NCBI GenBank assembly: GCA_022820545.1
Contig: JAJEFG010000036.1
Coordinates: forward strand, 1-32,362
DNA from: Acidobacteriota bacterium
GTDB taxonomy: Bacteria > Acidobacteriota > Vicinamibacteria > Marinacidobacterales > Marinacidobacteraceae
Direction: 5' to 3'
DNA length: 32,362 nucleotides
Shown piece by piece: positions 7,233 through 14,954 of this stretch (positions within the stretch are counted from its first letter, which is position 1; each line of letters starts with the position of its first letter). The notes under the pieces are model-generated. The model was not told the origin of the DNA and made no database searches. It saw nothing but the letters and a program-made list of their open reading frames with translations. The position numbers and the translations under genes are program-made.

Positions 7233-8497
7233 CACCAGCCCTCCGGGACCACGTCGCCGAAGACGTTGGATCCGGTCGCGCGGTTGAAGACCTCCACGCC
7301 GTCCACGAACACCCGCATCACCAGACTCTCGTAGGCGAGTGGGTCCTCGCCGCCGAGGATGACGATGTCCGCGTCCTTCCCCGCTTCGAGGCTGCCGATC
7401 CGGTCGTCCACGTGGAAGATGCGGGCGCCGTTCAGGGTGAGCGCGGCCAGCGCGTCCGCGTGCGACATCCCCTGCCGCACGAACATCGCCCCCGTATGGC
7501 GCAGCCAGTAGGCGTGGCCGTCCGGCGGGTCCTGGTGGAAGGCGACGAGGCCGCCGAGTTCCACGAGTTTCACCGGACCCAGCAGGTCCTCGCTCTCGCG
7601 GCTGTCGCCCGGCAATACGGGGCCGTAGCTCACCGGCATCCCGAGTTCGTGGAGTTCCTCGGCGAGTTCGAGCGTCGCGCCGCCGTGGTGGATGTAGGCG
7701 TCGAGGTTGAACCGCCGCATCAGCTCCATCGCGTGGCGCATCTGCTGCTCGGTGCTGGAGTGGACGCCGAGCACCCACTCGCGGGTGAGCAGCCTGCCGA
7801 GAGCTTCGTAGGTCAGGTTCCGCGCGGGCCTCGGGTTCGCGGAGTCCGCCTCGTGGGCGGCGATCGCGTCGAGGTATTCCTGGGCGGCCTCGAGTTCGCC
7901 GCTCAGCAGGTCGAAGACCTCCTGCTCCGTCTCGGGGAAGCCGGGATAGGGCGTGGTGGCCCGGATCGCCATCTTGATGCCGCCGGGAGCGAAGAACATG
8001 TCGTCGACGGTGCCGCCCCGGGACTTGACGAGTACCGCCTGGCCGCTGTTCGGACTCCGGCTGCCGGTGGTGATGTTCTGGGTGGTGATCCCCGAGGCCA
8101 ACATCAGCGCAAAGGCGGGGTCTTCCGAGTCGAGCCCGTCGATCGCCCGCACGTGGGCGTTGATCGGTACCGAGAGTTCGTTGTTGTTCGCTCCCGTCGC
8201 CGGGATGTTGAGCACCTTGAACCCGGTGTGGGAATGGGTCTCGACGATCCCCGGAATGACGCTCATCCCGCTGGCGTCGATTACCTCGGCTCCGGCGGGA
8301 ACGGGCACGCCGGCGCCGACCGCCTCGATCTTCCCGTCGCGGATCACCACCGTGCCGCCGGGAATCGGCTCGGAACTGACCGGATAGACGAGCCCGCCGG
8401 TGATGGCGATGAGCCCCTCTTCCGGCGCTCCCGGGGCGCACACGGACGCGGCCAGCACCGTCACCAGCGCAACGGCGAGGAGCGCCCTTCCTCTCAT
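7232..8497 (-). CDS. Exported metal-dependent amidohydrolase (imidazolonepropionase-like)
   Basis: 421 aa. The signal peptide covers residues 1-19 or so; a cysteine at 20 might be lipidated, though Ser-Val-Cys is a poor lipobox. Metal-ligand positions are intact: H88-S-H90 on strand 1, H246 (G-V-H-S-S) on strand 5, H270/H271 (Y-I-H-H-G-G) on strand 6 and D323 (H-Q-D) on strand 8, with the family-typical I-G-S-L-E-A-G-K-D-A-D-I-V-I-L closing strand. Relatives in this exported subgroup act on cyclic amides, dipeptides or related N-acyl compounds; the substrate is not readable. It is first in the minus-strand run ending at 3969. An extended -10-like box (TGA then TAGAGT) sits 15 nt before the start. 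Confidence 0.88.
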   Translation of the reverse strand: MRGRALLAVALVTVLAASVCAPGAPEEGLIAITGGLVYPVSSEPIPGGTVVIRDGKIEAVGAGVPVPAGAEVIDASGMSVIPGIVETHSHTGFKVLNIPATGANNNELSVPINAHVRAIDGLDSEDPAFALMLASGITTQNITTGSRSPNSGQAVLVKSRGGTVDDMFFAPGGIKMAIRATTPYPGFPETEQEVFDLLSGELEAAQEYLDAIAAHEADSANPRPARNLTYEALGRLLTREWVLGVHSSTEQQMRHAMELMRRFNLDAYIHHGGATLELAEELHELGMPVSYGPVLPGDSRESEDLLGPVKLVELGGLVAFHQDPPDGHAYWLRHTGAMFVRQGMSHADALAALTLNGARIFHVDDRIGSLEAGKDADIVILGGEDPLAYESLVMRVFVDGVEVFNRATGSNVFGDVVPEGW

Positions 8498-8512
8498 GGT
8501 CCCGGGTTCTCG

Positions 8513-8521
8513 ACTCTATCA
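8513..8521 (-). promoter_or_regulatory. Extended -10 element close to the amidohydrolase start
   Basis: On the minus strand the bases read TGATAGAGT: an extended -10 (TGn) plus TAGAGT, ending 15 nt before the ATG at 8497. There is no Shine-Dalgarno in between, so the transcript leader would be roughly 8 nt. Confidence 0.4.
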
Positions 8522-8553
8522 GGCGACGTCAGCCCGGAAACGTGTTGACGTGC

Positions 8554-8600
8554 GTTTCGCCTCCCTGCGGTCGGCGATGCCGGCCGGAGGCCGGCGCTCC
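8554..8600 (-). repeat. Two-hairpin dispersed repeat, copy A
   Basis: On the minus strand it reads GGAGCGCCGGCC-TCC-GGCCGG, then a second stem TCGCC/GGCGA, then GAAAC. It lies in the 131-bp gap between the divergent amidohydrolase and aminotransferase genes. It shares both stems and the terminal GCGAAAC with copies B to E. Confidence 0.8.
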
Positions 8601-8613
8601 GACGCGTTCCCGG

Positions 8614-8619
8614 TAGAGT
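8614..8619 (+). promoter_or_regulatory. -10-like box (TAGAGT) next to the aminotransferase start
   Basis: TAGAGT lies 9 nt before the ATG at 8629, with only GGCGGCGGC between and no ribosome site. A start site about 7 nt downstream would give an almost leaderless mRNA. Confidence 0.38.
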
Positions 8620-8628
8620 GGCGGCGGC

Positions 8629-9525
8629 ATGAGAGGCGCGTGGGCCAACGTGGACGGCTGGATCGGGCCGGCGCACGAGGCGCGGGTGAGTCCGGTGGAC
8701 GCCGGGTTCCTCTACGGGGAGGCGGTGTACGAGAACCTGCGCACCTACGGCCACGTGCCGTTCCTCTTCGCCCGGCACCTCGTCCGGCTCCGGCGCTCGG
8801 CGGACTTCCTCGGGATCCCGCTCACCGTCTCCGACGCGGAGATCACCGCTCGCCTGCGGGCGACGCAGGAAGCCAGCGGCATCACGGGCGAGCACTCCCT
8901 CCGGGTGATCCTCACCGCCGGACCGCAGGGCGGCGAGCCCTCGCTGATCATCCTGGTGCGGCCCCTGCCGCCGCTTCCAGTGGACCCGGAACGGGAGGGG
9001 GTCGGAGTCTTCCGGTCGGACTGGGTCCGGGCGGCGCCGGGAGGGCTCCCGGCCGACGTGAAGAGCACGAACCTGCTGGGGGCCCGGCTGGCCGTTCGCG
9101 AGGCCGAAGCGGCGGGCGCCCACGAGGCGGTGGTTCGCGGAAGCGGCGGCGACCTGACGGAGGGGGCGACCTCGAACCTCTTTCTCGTGGACGACGGGGT
9201 CGTTCTCACGCCCCCGCTCGAGGACGGCCTGCTGCCCGGGATCACCCGGGCTCTCGTGCTGGAAGTCCTGCGGGAACTGGAGATCCCGTTCGAGGAGACG
9301 CCCCTCGGACACGGATGGCTCACCACCGCCGGCGAAGCCTTCCTGACCAGTTCCTCCCGGGAGGTGCTGCCGGTGACGTGGTCGGTGGCGTCCGGTGAAC
9401 CGCGCCGGACGATCGGGAACGGACGGCCGGGTCCGCTGACCTTGCGCGCCCTCGCCGGCTACCGCCGGGCCGTCACCCGGCTGCTCGACGTCCCGCTTCC
9501 CGCGCCGGACCGCGGCCCACCGTGA
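8629..9525 (+). CDS. Class IV PLP-dependent aminotransferase (BCAT/D-AAT/ADC-lyase fold)
   Basis: 298 aa, standard fold-type IV length. G-F-L-Y-G-E-A-V-Y-E (residues 26-35) is the family N-terminal motif. K145 in D-V-K-S-T-N is the Schiff-base lysine, and E178 in L-T-E-G-A-T-S-N-L-F holds the pyridine nitrogen, with the S-N-L-F phosphate-side block intact. The C-terminal E-A-F-L-T-S-S-S-R-E-V-L-P-V motif is canonical. The family splits between branched-chain aminotransferase, D-amino-acid aminotransferase and aminodeoxychorismate lyase, and sequence alone does not decide it. The stop overlaps the antiporter GTG by four bases (GTGA), so the two are translationally coupled. Confidence 0.87.
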   Translation: MRGAWANVDGWIGPAHEARVSPVDAGFLYGEAVYENLRTYGHVPFLFARHLVRLRRSADFLGIPLTVSDAEITARLRATQEASGITGEHSLRVILTAGPQGGEPSLIILVRPLPPLPVDPEREGVGVFRSDWVRAAPGGLPADVKSTNLLGARLAVREAEAAGAHEAVVRGSGGDLTEGATSNLFLVDDGVVLTPPLEDGLLPGITRALVLEVLRELEIPFEETPLGHGWLTTAGEAFLTSSSREVLPVTWSVASGEPRRTIGNGRPGPLTLRALAGYRRAVTRLLDVPLPAPDRGPP

Positions 9526-11519
9526 CCGACCTCGGGCTCCTGGGCGACCTGGCCCTGCTGGTGGGTCTCGGGATCCCCATCGTCGCGCTGGCCCACCGCG
9601 TGAACGCCCCGCCGCTCCTGGGGTTCGTGCTGGCCGGGGTGCTCATCGGGCCCGCCGGCCTGGGCCTGATCGCCGTTCCCGAGAACATCGAGACGCTGAT
9701 GGAACTCGGCGTCGCCCTGCTGCTGTTCGCGGTCGGTCTCGAGCTGTCGCTCTCCCAGGTGCGGGACTGGGCCCGCATGGTGTTCGTCGGGGGCGGGGTC
9801 CAGGTGGGCGGAACGATCGCCGTCGTGGCCCTCGCCGCCCTGGCGTTCGGAGTCCCCGCATCTTACGCGCTGTTCTACGGCGCCCTCGGCGCCATGTCTT
9901 CGACCGCCATCGTCGCCAAGACCATCGCGGACCGGGAGGAACTCGAAACGCCGCACGGCCGGGCCTCGATCAGCCTGCTGATCTTCCAGGACCTGGCCGT
10001 CCTGCCGCTCGTCCTGGTGCTGCCGCTGCTGGCGGGTTTTCAGGGCGACGCGGCCGCGGGCGCCCTCGCGGGACTCGTCCGCGGGCTGGTGATCGTCACG
10101 GTCCTGATCTTCGCCGGGCGCGTGCTGGCCCCGTGGATCCTCGACCGCATCACGCTGCTCAAGGACCGCGAGCTGTTCACCCTGTGCGTCGGGTTCTTCG
10201 CGCTCGGCGCCGCCCTCTTGACCCACGCCGCGGGTTTCTCGCTGGCGATCGGTTTCTTTCTCGCGGGTCTCATCCTCTCGGAGTCCCAGTACGGCGTCCA
10301 GGCGCTTTCCGACGTGCTCCCGTTCCGGGCGGTCTTCGCCGGGGTGTTCTTCAGCTCGATCGGCATGCTGCTCGATCCGTCGGTCCTGTTCGCCAACCCC
10401 CTGCTCGTGATCGGACTGGGAGTGGCGGCGCTGGCGGTGAAAGGCGTGTTGTGCGCCGCCGGCGTACTCGCGGCCGGAGGCCGGCTTTCCACCGCCCTCG
10501 CCACCGGGGTCGGACTCGGCCACGTCGGCGAGTTCGCCTTCCTGCTGGCGGCGGTCGGCATCCCGCTCGGCCTGTTCCGCGGCGCCGACTACCAGTTGTT
10601 CCTGAGCACCGCCGTGCTCTCCATGATCGCCGCTCCGCTCTTCATCCGGGCCGGACCGGCGATCGTCGAATGGGTGGACCGGCGCCGGCCCCACGAGTCG
10701 CACCCGGACGCCGAGAAGATCCACCGGGCGACGGATCACACCGTCGTCGTGGGCTACGGGCTCGCCGGGCGCTACCTGGCGCGCGTGCTCCAGGCGGCGG
10801 GCATCGCCTGCATCGTCGTCGACCAGAACCCCGAGCTCGTGCGCCGGGCCCGCGCCGACGGCATCCCCGCCCTCTTCGGGGACGGCACCCAACCCGCCGT
10901 CCTCGAGCACGTGCAGGTGCGCCGGGCGCGCGCGATCTTCTTCACGATCAACTCTCCCGGCAACGAGCGCCGGGGAGTGTCGCTCGCACGCGAACTGAAC
11001 CCGGCGGCCCACATCGTGGTCCGCACACGCTACGTGCGGGCGATCGACGACCTGCTGGCGCTGGGCGCCACCGAGGTCGTCGTCGAGGAGTTCGAGGCAT
11101 CGCTGGAACTCTTCGCGAGGGCGCTCGAAAGCTACGAGATCCCCGTCAACCGCATCTGGCGCGAACTCGAGTCCGTGCGGGCCGAGCACTACGGCCTCTT
11201 CCGTGACCGCCCCCATCCCGATCTGCGGCTCGACACGCTGAAGCACCTCGGCATCCACGACGCGCTGGAACTGGTCGAGGTGGAGGCGGCCGCCGGAGCG
11301 GTGGGCGAGACGGCGTCGACACTCGACCTCCGGAAGCGAACCGGCGCCATCCAGGTCGCCGTGGTCCGCGACGGACGGCCCATCCATGAGCAGCAGGCCG
11401 AGACGCGCTACCGGGCCGGCGACACGGTGGTGCTGATCGGGGACCGGGGCAGCCTGGACGCCGCGCTCGGGCTGTTTCGGTCCCCGGCGCCTCCCGGTCC
11501 GCCGTCGCTTCCATTCTGA
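9522..11519 (+). CDS. CPA2 cation:proton antiporter with C-terminal RCK domains (Kef/YbaL type)
   Basis: 665 aa from a GTG inside the previous stop. Residues about 1-385 form some 12 transmembrane helices with CPA2 hallmarks: F-V-L-A-G-V-L-I-G-P-A-G-L-G, L-L-L-F-A-V-G-L-E-L, M-S-S-T-A-I-V-A-K and F-Q-D-L-A-V-L-P-L. About residue 405 starts an RCK_N (TrkA-N) domain with V-V-V-G-Y-G-L-A-G-R and an acidic V-V-D-Q-N at the end of strand 2, so NAD(H)/nucleotide binding is expected. A short RCK_C-like module closes the protein (R-Y-R-A-G-D-T-V-V-L-I-G-D). Layout matches potassium/proton antiporters of the inner membrane gated by nucleotide or ligands. It is co-translated with an aminotransferase, an unusual partner. 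Confidence 0.9.
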   Translation: MTDLGLLGDLALLVGLGIPIVALAHRVNAPPLLGFVLAGVLIGPAGLGLIAVPENIETLMELGVALLLFAVGLELSLSQVRDWARMVFVGGGVQVGGTIAVVALAALAFGVPASYALFYGALGAMSSTAIVAKTIADREELETPHGRASISLLIFQDLAVLPLVLVLPLLAGFQGDAAAGALAGLVRGLVIVTVLIFAGRVLAPWILDRITLLKDRELFTLCVGFFALGAALLTHAAGFSLAIGFFLAGLILSESQYGVQALSDVLPFRAVFAGVFFSSIGMLLDPSVLFANPLLVIGLGVAALAVKGVLCAAGVLAAGGRLSTALATGVGLGHVGEFAFLLAAVGIPLGLFRGADYQLFLSTAVLSMIAAPLFIRAGPAIVEWVDRRRPHESHPDAEKIHRATDHTVVVGYGLAGRYLARVLQAAGIACIVVDQNPELVRRARADGIPALFGDGTQPAVLEHVQVRRARAIFFTINSPGNERRGVSLARELNPAAHIVVRTRYVRAIDDLLALGATEVVVEEFEASLELFARALESYEIPVNRIWRELESVRAEHYGLFRDRPHPDLRLDTLKHLGIHDALELVEVEAAAGAVGETASTLDLRKRTGAIQVAVVRDGRPIHEQQAETRYRAGDTVVLIGDRGSLDAALGLFRSPAPPGPPSLPF

Positions 11520-11551
11520 AACTCCTCGTCTCCGGTCCGTTCCGGCGGTGG

Positions 11552-11557
11552 TACATT
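11552..11557 (+). promoter_or_regulatory. -10-like box (TACATT) next to the DUF5916 start
   Basis: TACATT ends 11 nt before the ATG at 11569. The bases between are GGCCGGCGGAC, without a convincing Shine-Dalgarno, which suggests a very short leader. Confidence 0.35.
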
Positions 11558-11568
11558 GGCCGGCGGAC

Positions 11569-13854
11569 ATGTTCGCGGCTCTGCTCCGCGGAAGGGCCGC
11601 TGTCCGGGTCCTGCTCTCGGGAATCGTCGCGGCCCTTTTGCCGTTCCTGGCCCCGGGCACCGGTCTTTCCCAGGGACAGGTGGACTTCGAGACCGCCCGG
11701 TTCGACCGGCGTCTGCCCGCCGTCCGGGCGGCCCAGCCGATCAGGATCGACGGCGTCCTCGACGACGACGAATGGGCGGGCGCTCCCCTCGCGACCGACT
11801 TCATCCAGGGGAACCCCAACGAAGGGATGCCGGCGACCTTCGTGACCGAGGTCCGGGTGCTCTACGACGACGACTTCCTCTACGTCGGCGCCGTCGCCCA
11901 CGACGAACCGGACGGGTTGATCGTGAACGACCTCTCGCGGGACTTCTCGACCCGCGCCGGCGACATCTTCGGGGTCATCGTGGACACGTTCCACGACCGG
12001 CGGAACGGCTACATGTTCGAGACGAACCCGGCCGGGGCGAAGTTCGACGGGCAGGTCTTCAACGAGGGGCGCGAGTTCAACCGCGACTGGGACGGCGTCT
12101 GGTACGTCGAGACCCTGCGCACCGAGCGCGGCTGGCAGACGGAAATCGCCATTCCCTTCAAGACGCTGCGGTTCCGGGAGAGCCCCGAACAGACCTGGGG
12201 GATCAACTTCCTGCGCCGGATCCGGCGGCTGAACGAGGACTCGTTCTGGGCGCCCATCCCGCGCTTTTTCAACTTCGCGCGCATCTCCTATTCCGGCACC
12301 ATCGAGGGACTCACCGGGCTCCGGTCGGGCGGCCGCTTCAAGGTGACGCCCTACGCGCGGGCCGAGACCGGCCAGGGCGCCGCCGATTCCGACGAGGGAA
12401 CCATGAACACCGCGGATCTGGGCGTGGACGCCAAGATGCTGGTGGGCACCGGGCTGAACCTCGACCTGACCGCGAACACCGACTTCTCCCAGGTCGAGGC
12501 GGACGTCCAGCAGGTCAACCTGACCCGCTTCAGCCTCTTCTTTCCGGAAAAACGCGACTTCTTCATCGAGAACTCGGGCATCTTCCGCTTCGGGGTCCCG
12601 AGCGATTCGAGGGTCACCCAGTTCCGGGCCGACTTCGGGCAGGCGTTCAACCCCGCGACGCTGCGCGCCAGCCAGAGCCGGGGCGACGACCTCTACCTGT
12701 TCTTCAGCCGCCGCATCGGCCTCTCGCGCACGGGCGCCCCGATCCCGGTGCTCGGCGGGGGGCGGCTCACCGGCCGGGCCGGCGCCTACGAGCTCGGGGT
12801 GATGAGCATCCAGACCGGGGAACACGAGGACGCCCCCGGAACCGAGAACTTCACGGCCGTCCGGGTGCGCCGCAACGTCGGAGGCAACTCGGACGTGGGC
12901 GCCGTCTTCCTGAACCGGGAAACGGGCTCCGGAAGCGACCACTACAACCGCTCGCTGGGCCTCGACGCCAACATCCGGGTCACCCCGGAGCTGGAGGTCA
13001 ACTCGTTCTGGGCGCGGACCGCGACGCCCGGCCTCGCCGGCGACGACCAGGCGACGCGGGTGGCGGCGAACTACGACGGCCGGCTCTGGCAGTTCCGGGG
13101 CGCCTGGACGAAGCTCGGGGACGACTTCAACCCCGAGATGGGCTTCGCCCCCCGGCTCGGCGTCCGCCGCCTGCTCGGCTACGTCGGCTACCACTACCGC
13201 CCGTCCTGGTGGAGCGACATCGTCCGGGAGATCAACCCCCACTTCGAGTGGAACGACTACGTGAACTCGGACGGAGAGCTCGTGAGCCGGTACACCAACT
13301 GGCACGTCGGCATTCGCCACCAGAACGGCGCGTTCTTCGAGTTCGGCTACAACGACAGCATCGAGAACACCTTCGAGCCGTTCCCCCTGCACCCGACCAC
13401 CACCGTGCTGCCGGGGAAGCACCCCTACGACGAGTGGTTCGTCATGCTGTTCTCCGACCCGAGCCGGCCGGTTTCGCTGAACGGCCGCTACGACTGGGGC
13501 GGCTTCTACTCCGGGGACCGGAAGGCGCTCAACCTCAGCACCGTGGTCCGCGTCGGCGGGAAGCTGACCTCCTACATCGGGTGGAGCCGGAACGACATCT
13601 CGCTCCCCGAAGGCGCGTTCGTGGCCGACCTGCTCACCGCCCGGGTGACCTACACCTTCACCACGACGATGTTCCTGAACGCGCTCATCCAGTACAACAA
13701 CGTCACCGAGGACTGGAGTTCGAACATCCGCTTCAACCTGATCCACCGGCCCCTTTCCGACTTCTTCATCGTGCTGAACGACCGGCGCGACCCGATGGGC
13801 AACCGGCTCGACCGGGCGCTCATCGCCAAGTACACGATCCTGATGGATTTCTGA
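11569..13854 (+). CDS. Outer-membrane CBM9/DUF5916 protein
   Basis: 761 aa from the ATG at 11569; a GTG at 11548 would only lengthen the leader. A long signal peptide ends near L-S-Q-G-Q. Residues about 45-220 form a family 9 carbohydrate-binding-like beta sandwich (I-R-I-D-G-V-L-D-D-D-E-W start, then Y-D-D-D-F-L-Y-V-G and W-Q-T-E-I-A-I-P-F). The rest, about 230-761, is the DUF5916 region: alternating amphipathic strands rich in aromatic residues, the F-F-P-E-K-R-D-F-F-I-E-N signature and a terminal strand ending in I-L-M-D-F, fitting outer-membrane barrel insertion with a C-terminal phenylalanine. The ligand is unknown. A DoxX gene follows after 37 bp. Confidence 0.86.
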   Translation: MFAALLRGRAAVRVLLSGIVAALLPFLAPGTGLSQGQVDFETARFDRRLPAVRAAQPIRIDGVLDDDEWAGAPLATDFIQGNPNEGMPATFVTEVRVLYDDDFLYVGAVAHDEPDGLIVNDLSRDFSTRAGDIFGVIVDTFHDRRNGYMFETNPAGAKFDGQVFNEGREFNRDWDGVWYVETLRTERGWQTEIAIPFKTLRFRESPEQTWGINFLRRIRRLNEDSFWAPIPRFFNFARISYSGTIEGLTGLRSGGRFKVTPYARAETGQGAADSDEGTMNTADLGVDAKMLVGTGLNLDLTANTDFSQVEADVQQVNLTRFSLFFPEKRDFFIENSGIFRFGVPSDSRVTQFRADFGQAFNPATLRASQSRGDDLYLFFSRRIGLSRTGAPIPVLGGGRLTGRAGAYELGVMSIQTGEHEDAPGTENFTAVRVRRNVGGNSDVGAVFLNRETGSGSDHYNRSLGLDANIRVTPELEVNSFWARTATPGLAGDDQATRVAANYDGRLWQFRGAWTKLGDDFNPEMGFAPRLGVRRLLGYVGYHYRPSWWSDIVREINPHFEWNDYVNSDGELVSRYTNWHVGIRHQNGAFFEFGYNDSIENTFEPFPLHPTTTVLPGKHPYDEWFVMLFSDPSRPVSLNGRYDWGGFYSGDRKALNLSTVVRVGGKLTSYIGWSRNDISLPEGAFVADLLTARVTYTFTTTMFLNALIQYNNVTEDWSSNIRFNLIHRPLSDFFIVLNDRRDPMGNRLDRALIAKYTILMDF

Positions 13855-13891
13855 TCACATTCCCGCCCAGCGGCGGGGAAGGAGAACACCC

Positions 13892-14290
13892 ATGAAGACC
13901 ATGCTCGACCAGCACAAGGACACCGCGTATGCGCTCCTGCGCATCGTGGCCGGCTTCCTGTTCCTCTGCCATGGCGCCCAGAAACTCTTCGGGGTCATGG
14001 GCGGAACGCAGCGTGAACTGATGTCCCTGATGGGGCTGGCCGGAGTGATCGAGTTCTTCGGCGGACTCGCCATCATGGTGGGCTTCATGACCGGAATCGC
14101 CGCCTTCATCTCGAGCGGCCAGATGGCGGTGGCCTACTTCATGGCCCACCAGTTCCGCACCGACGAGGCCGGCATGATGCTCGGCTGGTTCCCGATCGAG
14201 AACCGGGGCGAGCTGGCGGTGCTCTATTGCTTCCTGTTCCTGTTCATGGCGATGACGGGGGCCGGGAAATGGAGCGTGGACAACCGCTGA
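13892..14290 (+). CDS. DoxX-family membrane protein
   Basis: 132 aa with four transmembrane helices. The first contains L-R-I-V-A-G-F-L-F-L-C-H-G-A-Q-K-L-F-G, the DoxX family signature (R-x-x-x-G-x-x-F-x-x-H-G-x-x-K-x-F), followed by a G-x-x-E-F-F-G-G-L helix 2 start and a final M-A-M-T-G-A-G-K-W-S-V-D motif. The start is fixed by AAGGAGA about 7 nt upstream. DoxX proteins are small quinol- or redox-associated inner-membrane proteins whose exact function differs between lineages. It is probably transcribed with the preceding DUF5916 gene. Confidence 0.87.
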   Translation: MKTMLDQHKDTAYALLRIVAGFLFLCHGAQKLFGVMGGTQRELMSLMGLAGVIEFFGGLAIMVGFMTGIAAFISSGQMAVAYFMAHQFRTDEAGMMLGWFPIENRGELAVLYCFLFLFMAMTGAGKWSVDNR

Positions 14291-14335
14291 GGGACAGGCT
14301 CGGATTCGCTTCCGGGCCTGACCCGGGGGCGTGCG

Positions 14336-14357
14336 TGGCGCGCGGATGCGCGCGCCA
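14336..14357. terminator. Strong hairpin between convergent genes (possible bidirectional terminator)
   Basis: TGGCGCGCG, a GATG loop, then CGCGCGCCA: a perfect 9-bp stem, extended outwards by GCGT/ACGC after small mismatches. It sits midway between the stop of the DoxX gene and the stop of the convergent OB-fold gene. There is no T run on either strand, so it would work as a Rho-assisted or pausing element rather than a classical intrinsic terminator. Confidence 0.45.
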
Positions 14358-14410
14358 TGACGCCTGCCGTTTCGCTGTCGGCCGACTGCCGTACTGACGC
14401 CGCCGGCCTG

Positions 14411-14809
14411 CTAGCGCCGGCGGCGGCGCTGCCGCTGGATGACCTTCATCTGGTCCGGGTCGGTGACGCCGATGAACAACTGCTCGTTCTCCTCCATGAT
14501 CTCGCCGGTGATCTGCAGGTTCCGTCCCTTGTAGCGCTTCATCGGGTCCACGCCCGTCCACAAGTGCATGTGCGACTCCGGAATGAGGGCCAGGAAGCCC
14601 GAGAGGAAGGAGATCTGATAGCCGGACCCCTGGATCATCCGGACATCGAGGGCCCGGCCCCCGACGGTGAGCTCCTCGCCGACGAGCTCCGCCGTCACGT
14701 CGCCGACCGCCACCACCTCGACATCTTCTTCGGCCGGGGGGGCCTGCGCGAACGCCACCGGAGCGATCAGGAGCGCGAACGCGGCCGCGTACCTGGTGCG
14801 AAGTCTCAT
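14411..14809 (-). CDS. Exported OB-fold-like protein with poly-arginine C-terminus, paralogue 1
   Basis: 132 aa. The start at 14809 is chosen because GAGGAGG lies 5 nt upstream; the frame is open 36 nt further. Residues 1-21 are a signal peptide (A-F-A-Q). After an acidic linker, a small beta-barrel follows: V-G-G-R-A-L-D-V-R-M strand, a W-T-G-V-D-P-M-K-R-Y-K-G-R segment, and L-Q-I-T-G-E-I-M-E-E-N-E-Q-L-F-I-G-V-T-D-P strands that look like the last half of an OB fold, ending in a run of five arginines before the stop. It is about 40% similar by eye to the neighbour at 14955-15452, with an identical leader, so the pair arose by tandem duplication. Ligand unknown; nucleic acid or polyanion binding is conceivable from the arginine tail. 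Confidence 0.75.
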   Translation of the reverse strand: MRLRTRYAAAFALLIAPVAFAQAPPAEEDVEVVAVGDVTAELVGEELTVGGRALDVRMIQGSGYQISFLSGFLALIPESHMHLWTGVDPMKRYKGRNLQITGEIMEENEQLFIGVTDPDQMKVIQRQRRRRR

Positions 14810-14883
14810 GGCAGCCTCCTCGGCCAACCCCTTGCGGCAGCGCACGAAAGGACCGCGGAAGCGGGCGGGGACGGCGTACTCCT

Positions 14884-14889
14884 GTTATA
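14884..14889 (-). promoter_or_regulatory. -10 box (TATAAC) of OB-fold paralogue 1
   Basis: On the minus strand TATAAC matches the -10 consensus at five of six positions in the 145-bp gap upstream of the gene starting at 14809. The -35 region is weak. Confidence 0.45.
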
Positions 14890-14954
14890 GCAGCCCGCGA
14901 TGGAACGCGGACGGCGTTCGGTCCGGCGTCCCGGGCCGGATCCGCTGCCGGGAG

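Noticed and set aside
6042-8441. Single 799-aa amidohydrolase reading
   Set aside because: The upstream half is the wrong frame of the intact first amidohydrolase; the true start is the ATG at 7232 with a signal peptide.
9459-11819. 786-aa minus-strand open frame
   Set aside because: It is antisense to the antiporter, has a His/Glu/Gln/Arg/Asp-rich composition without any domain, and arises from the high GC of codon position 3 of the real gene.
11146-13746. 866-aa minus-strand open frame
   Set aside because: Antisense to the DUF5916 gene; composition is Val/Glu/Pro/Arg-rich, with no signal peptide or motif. Shadow frame.
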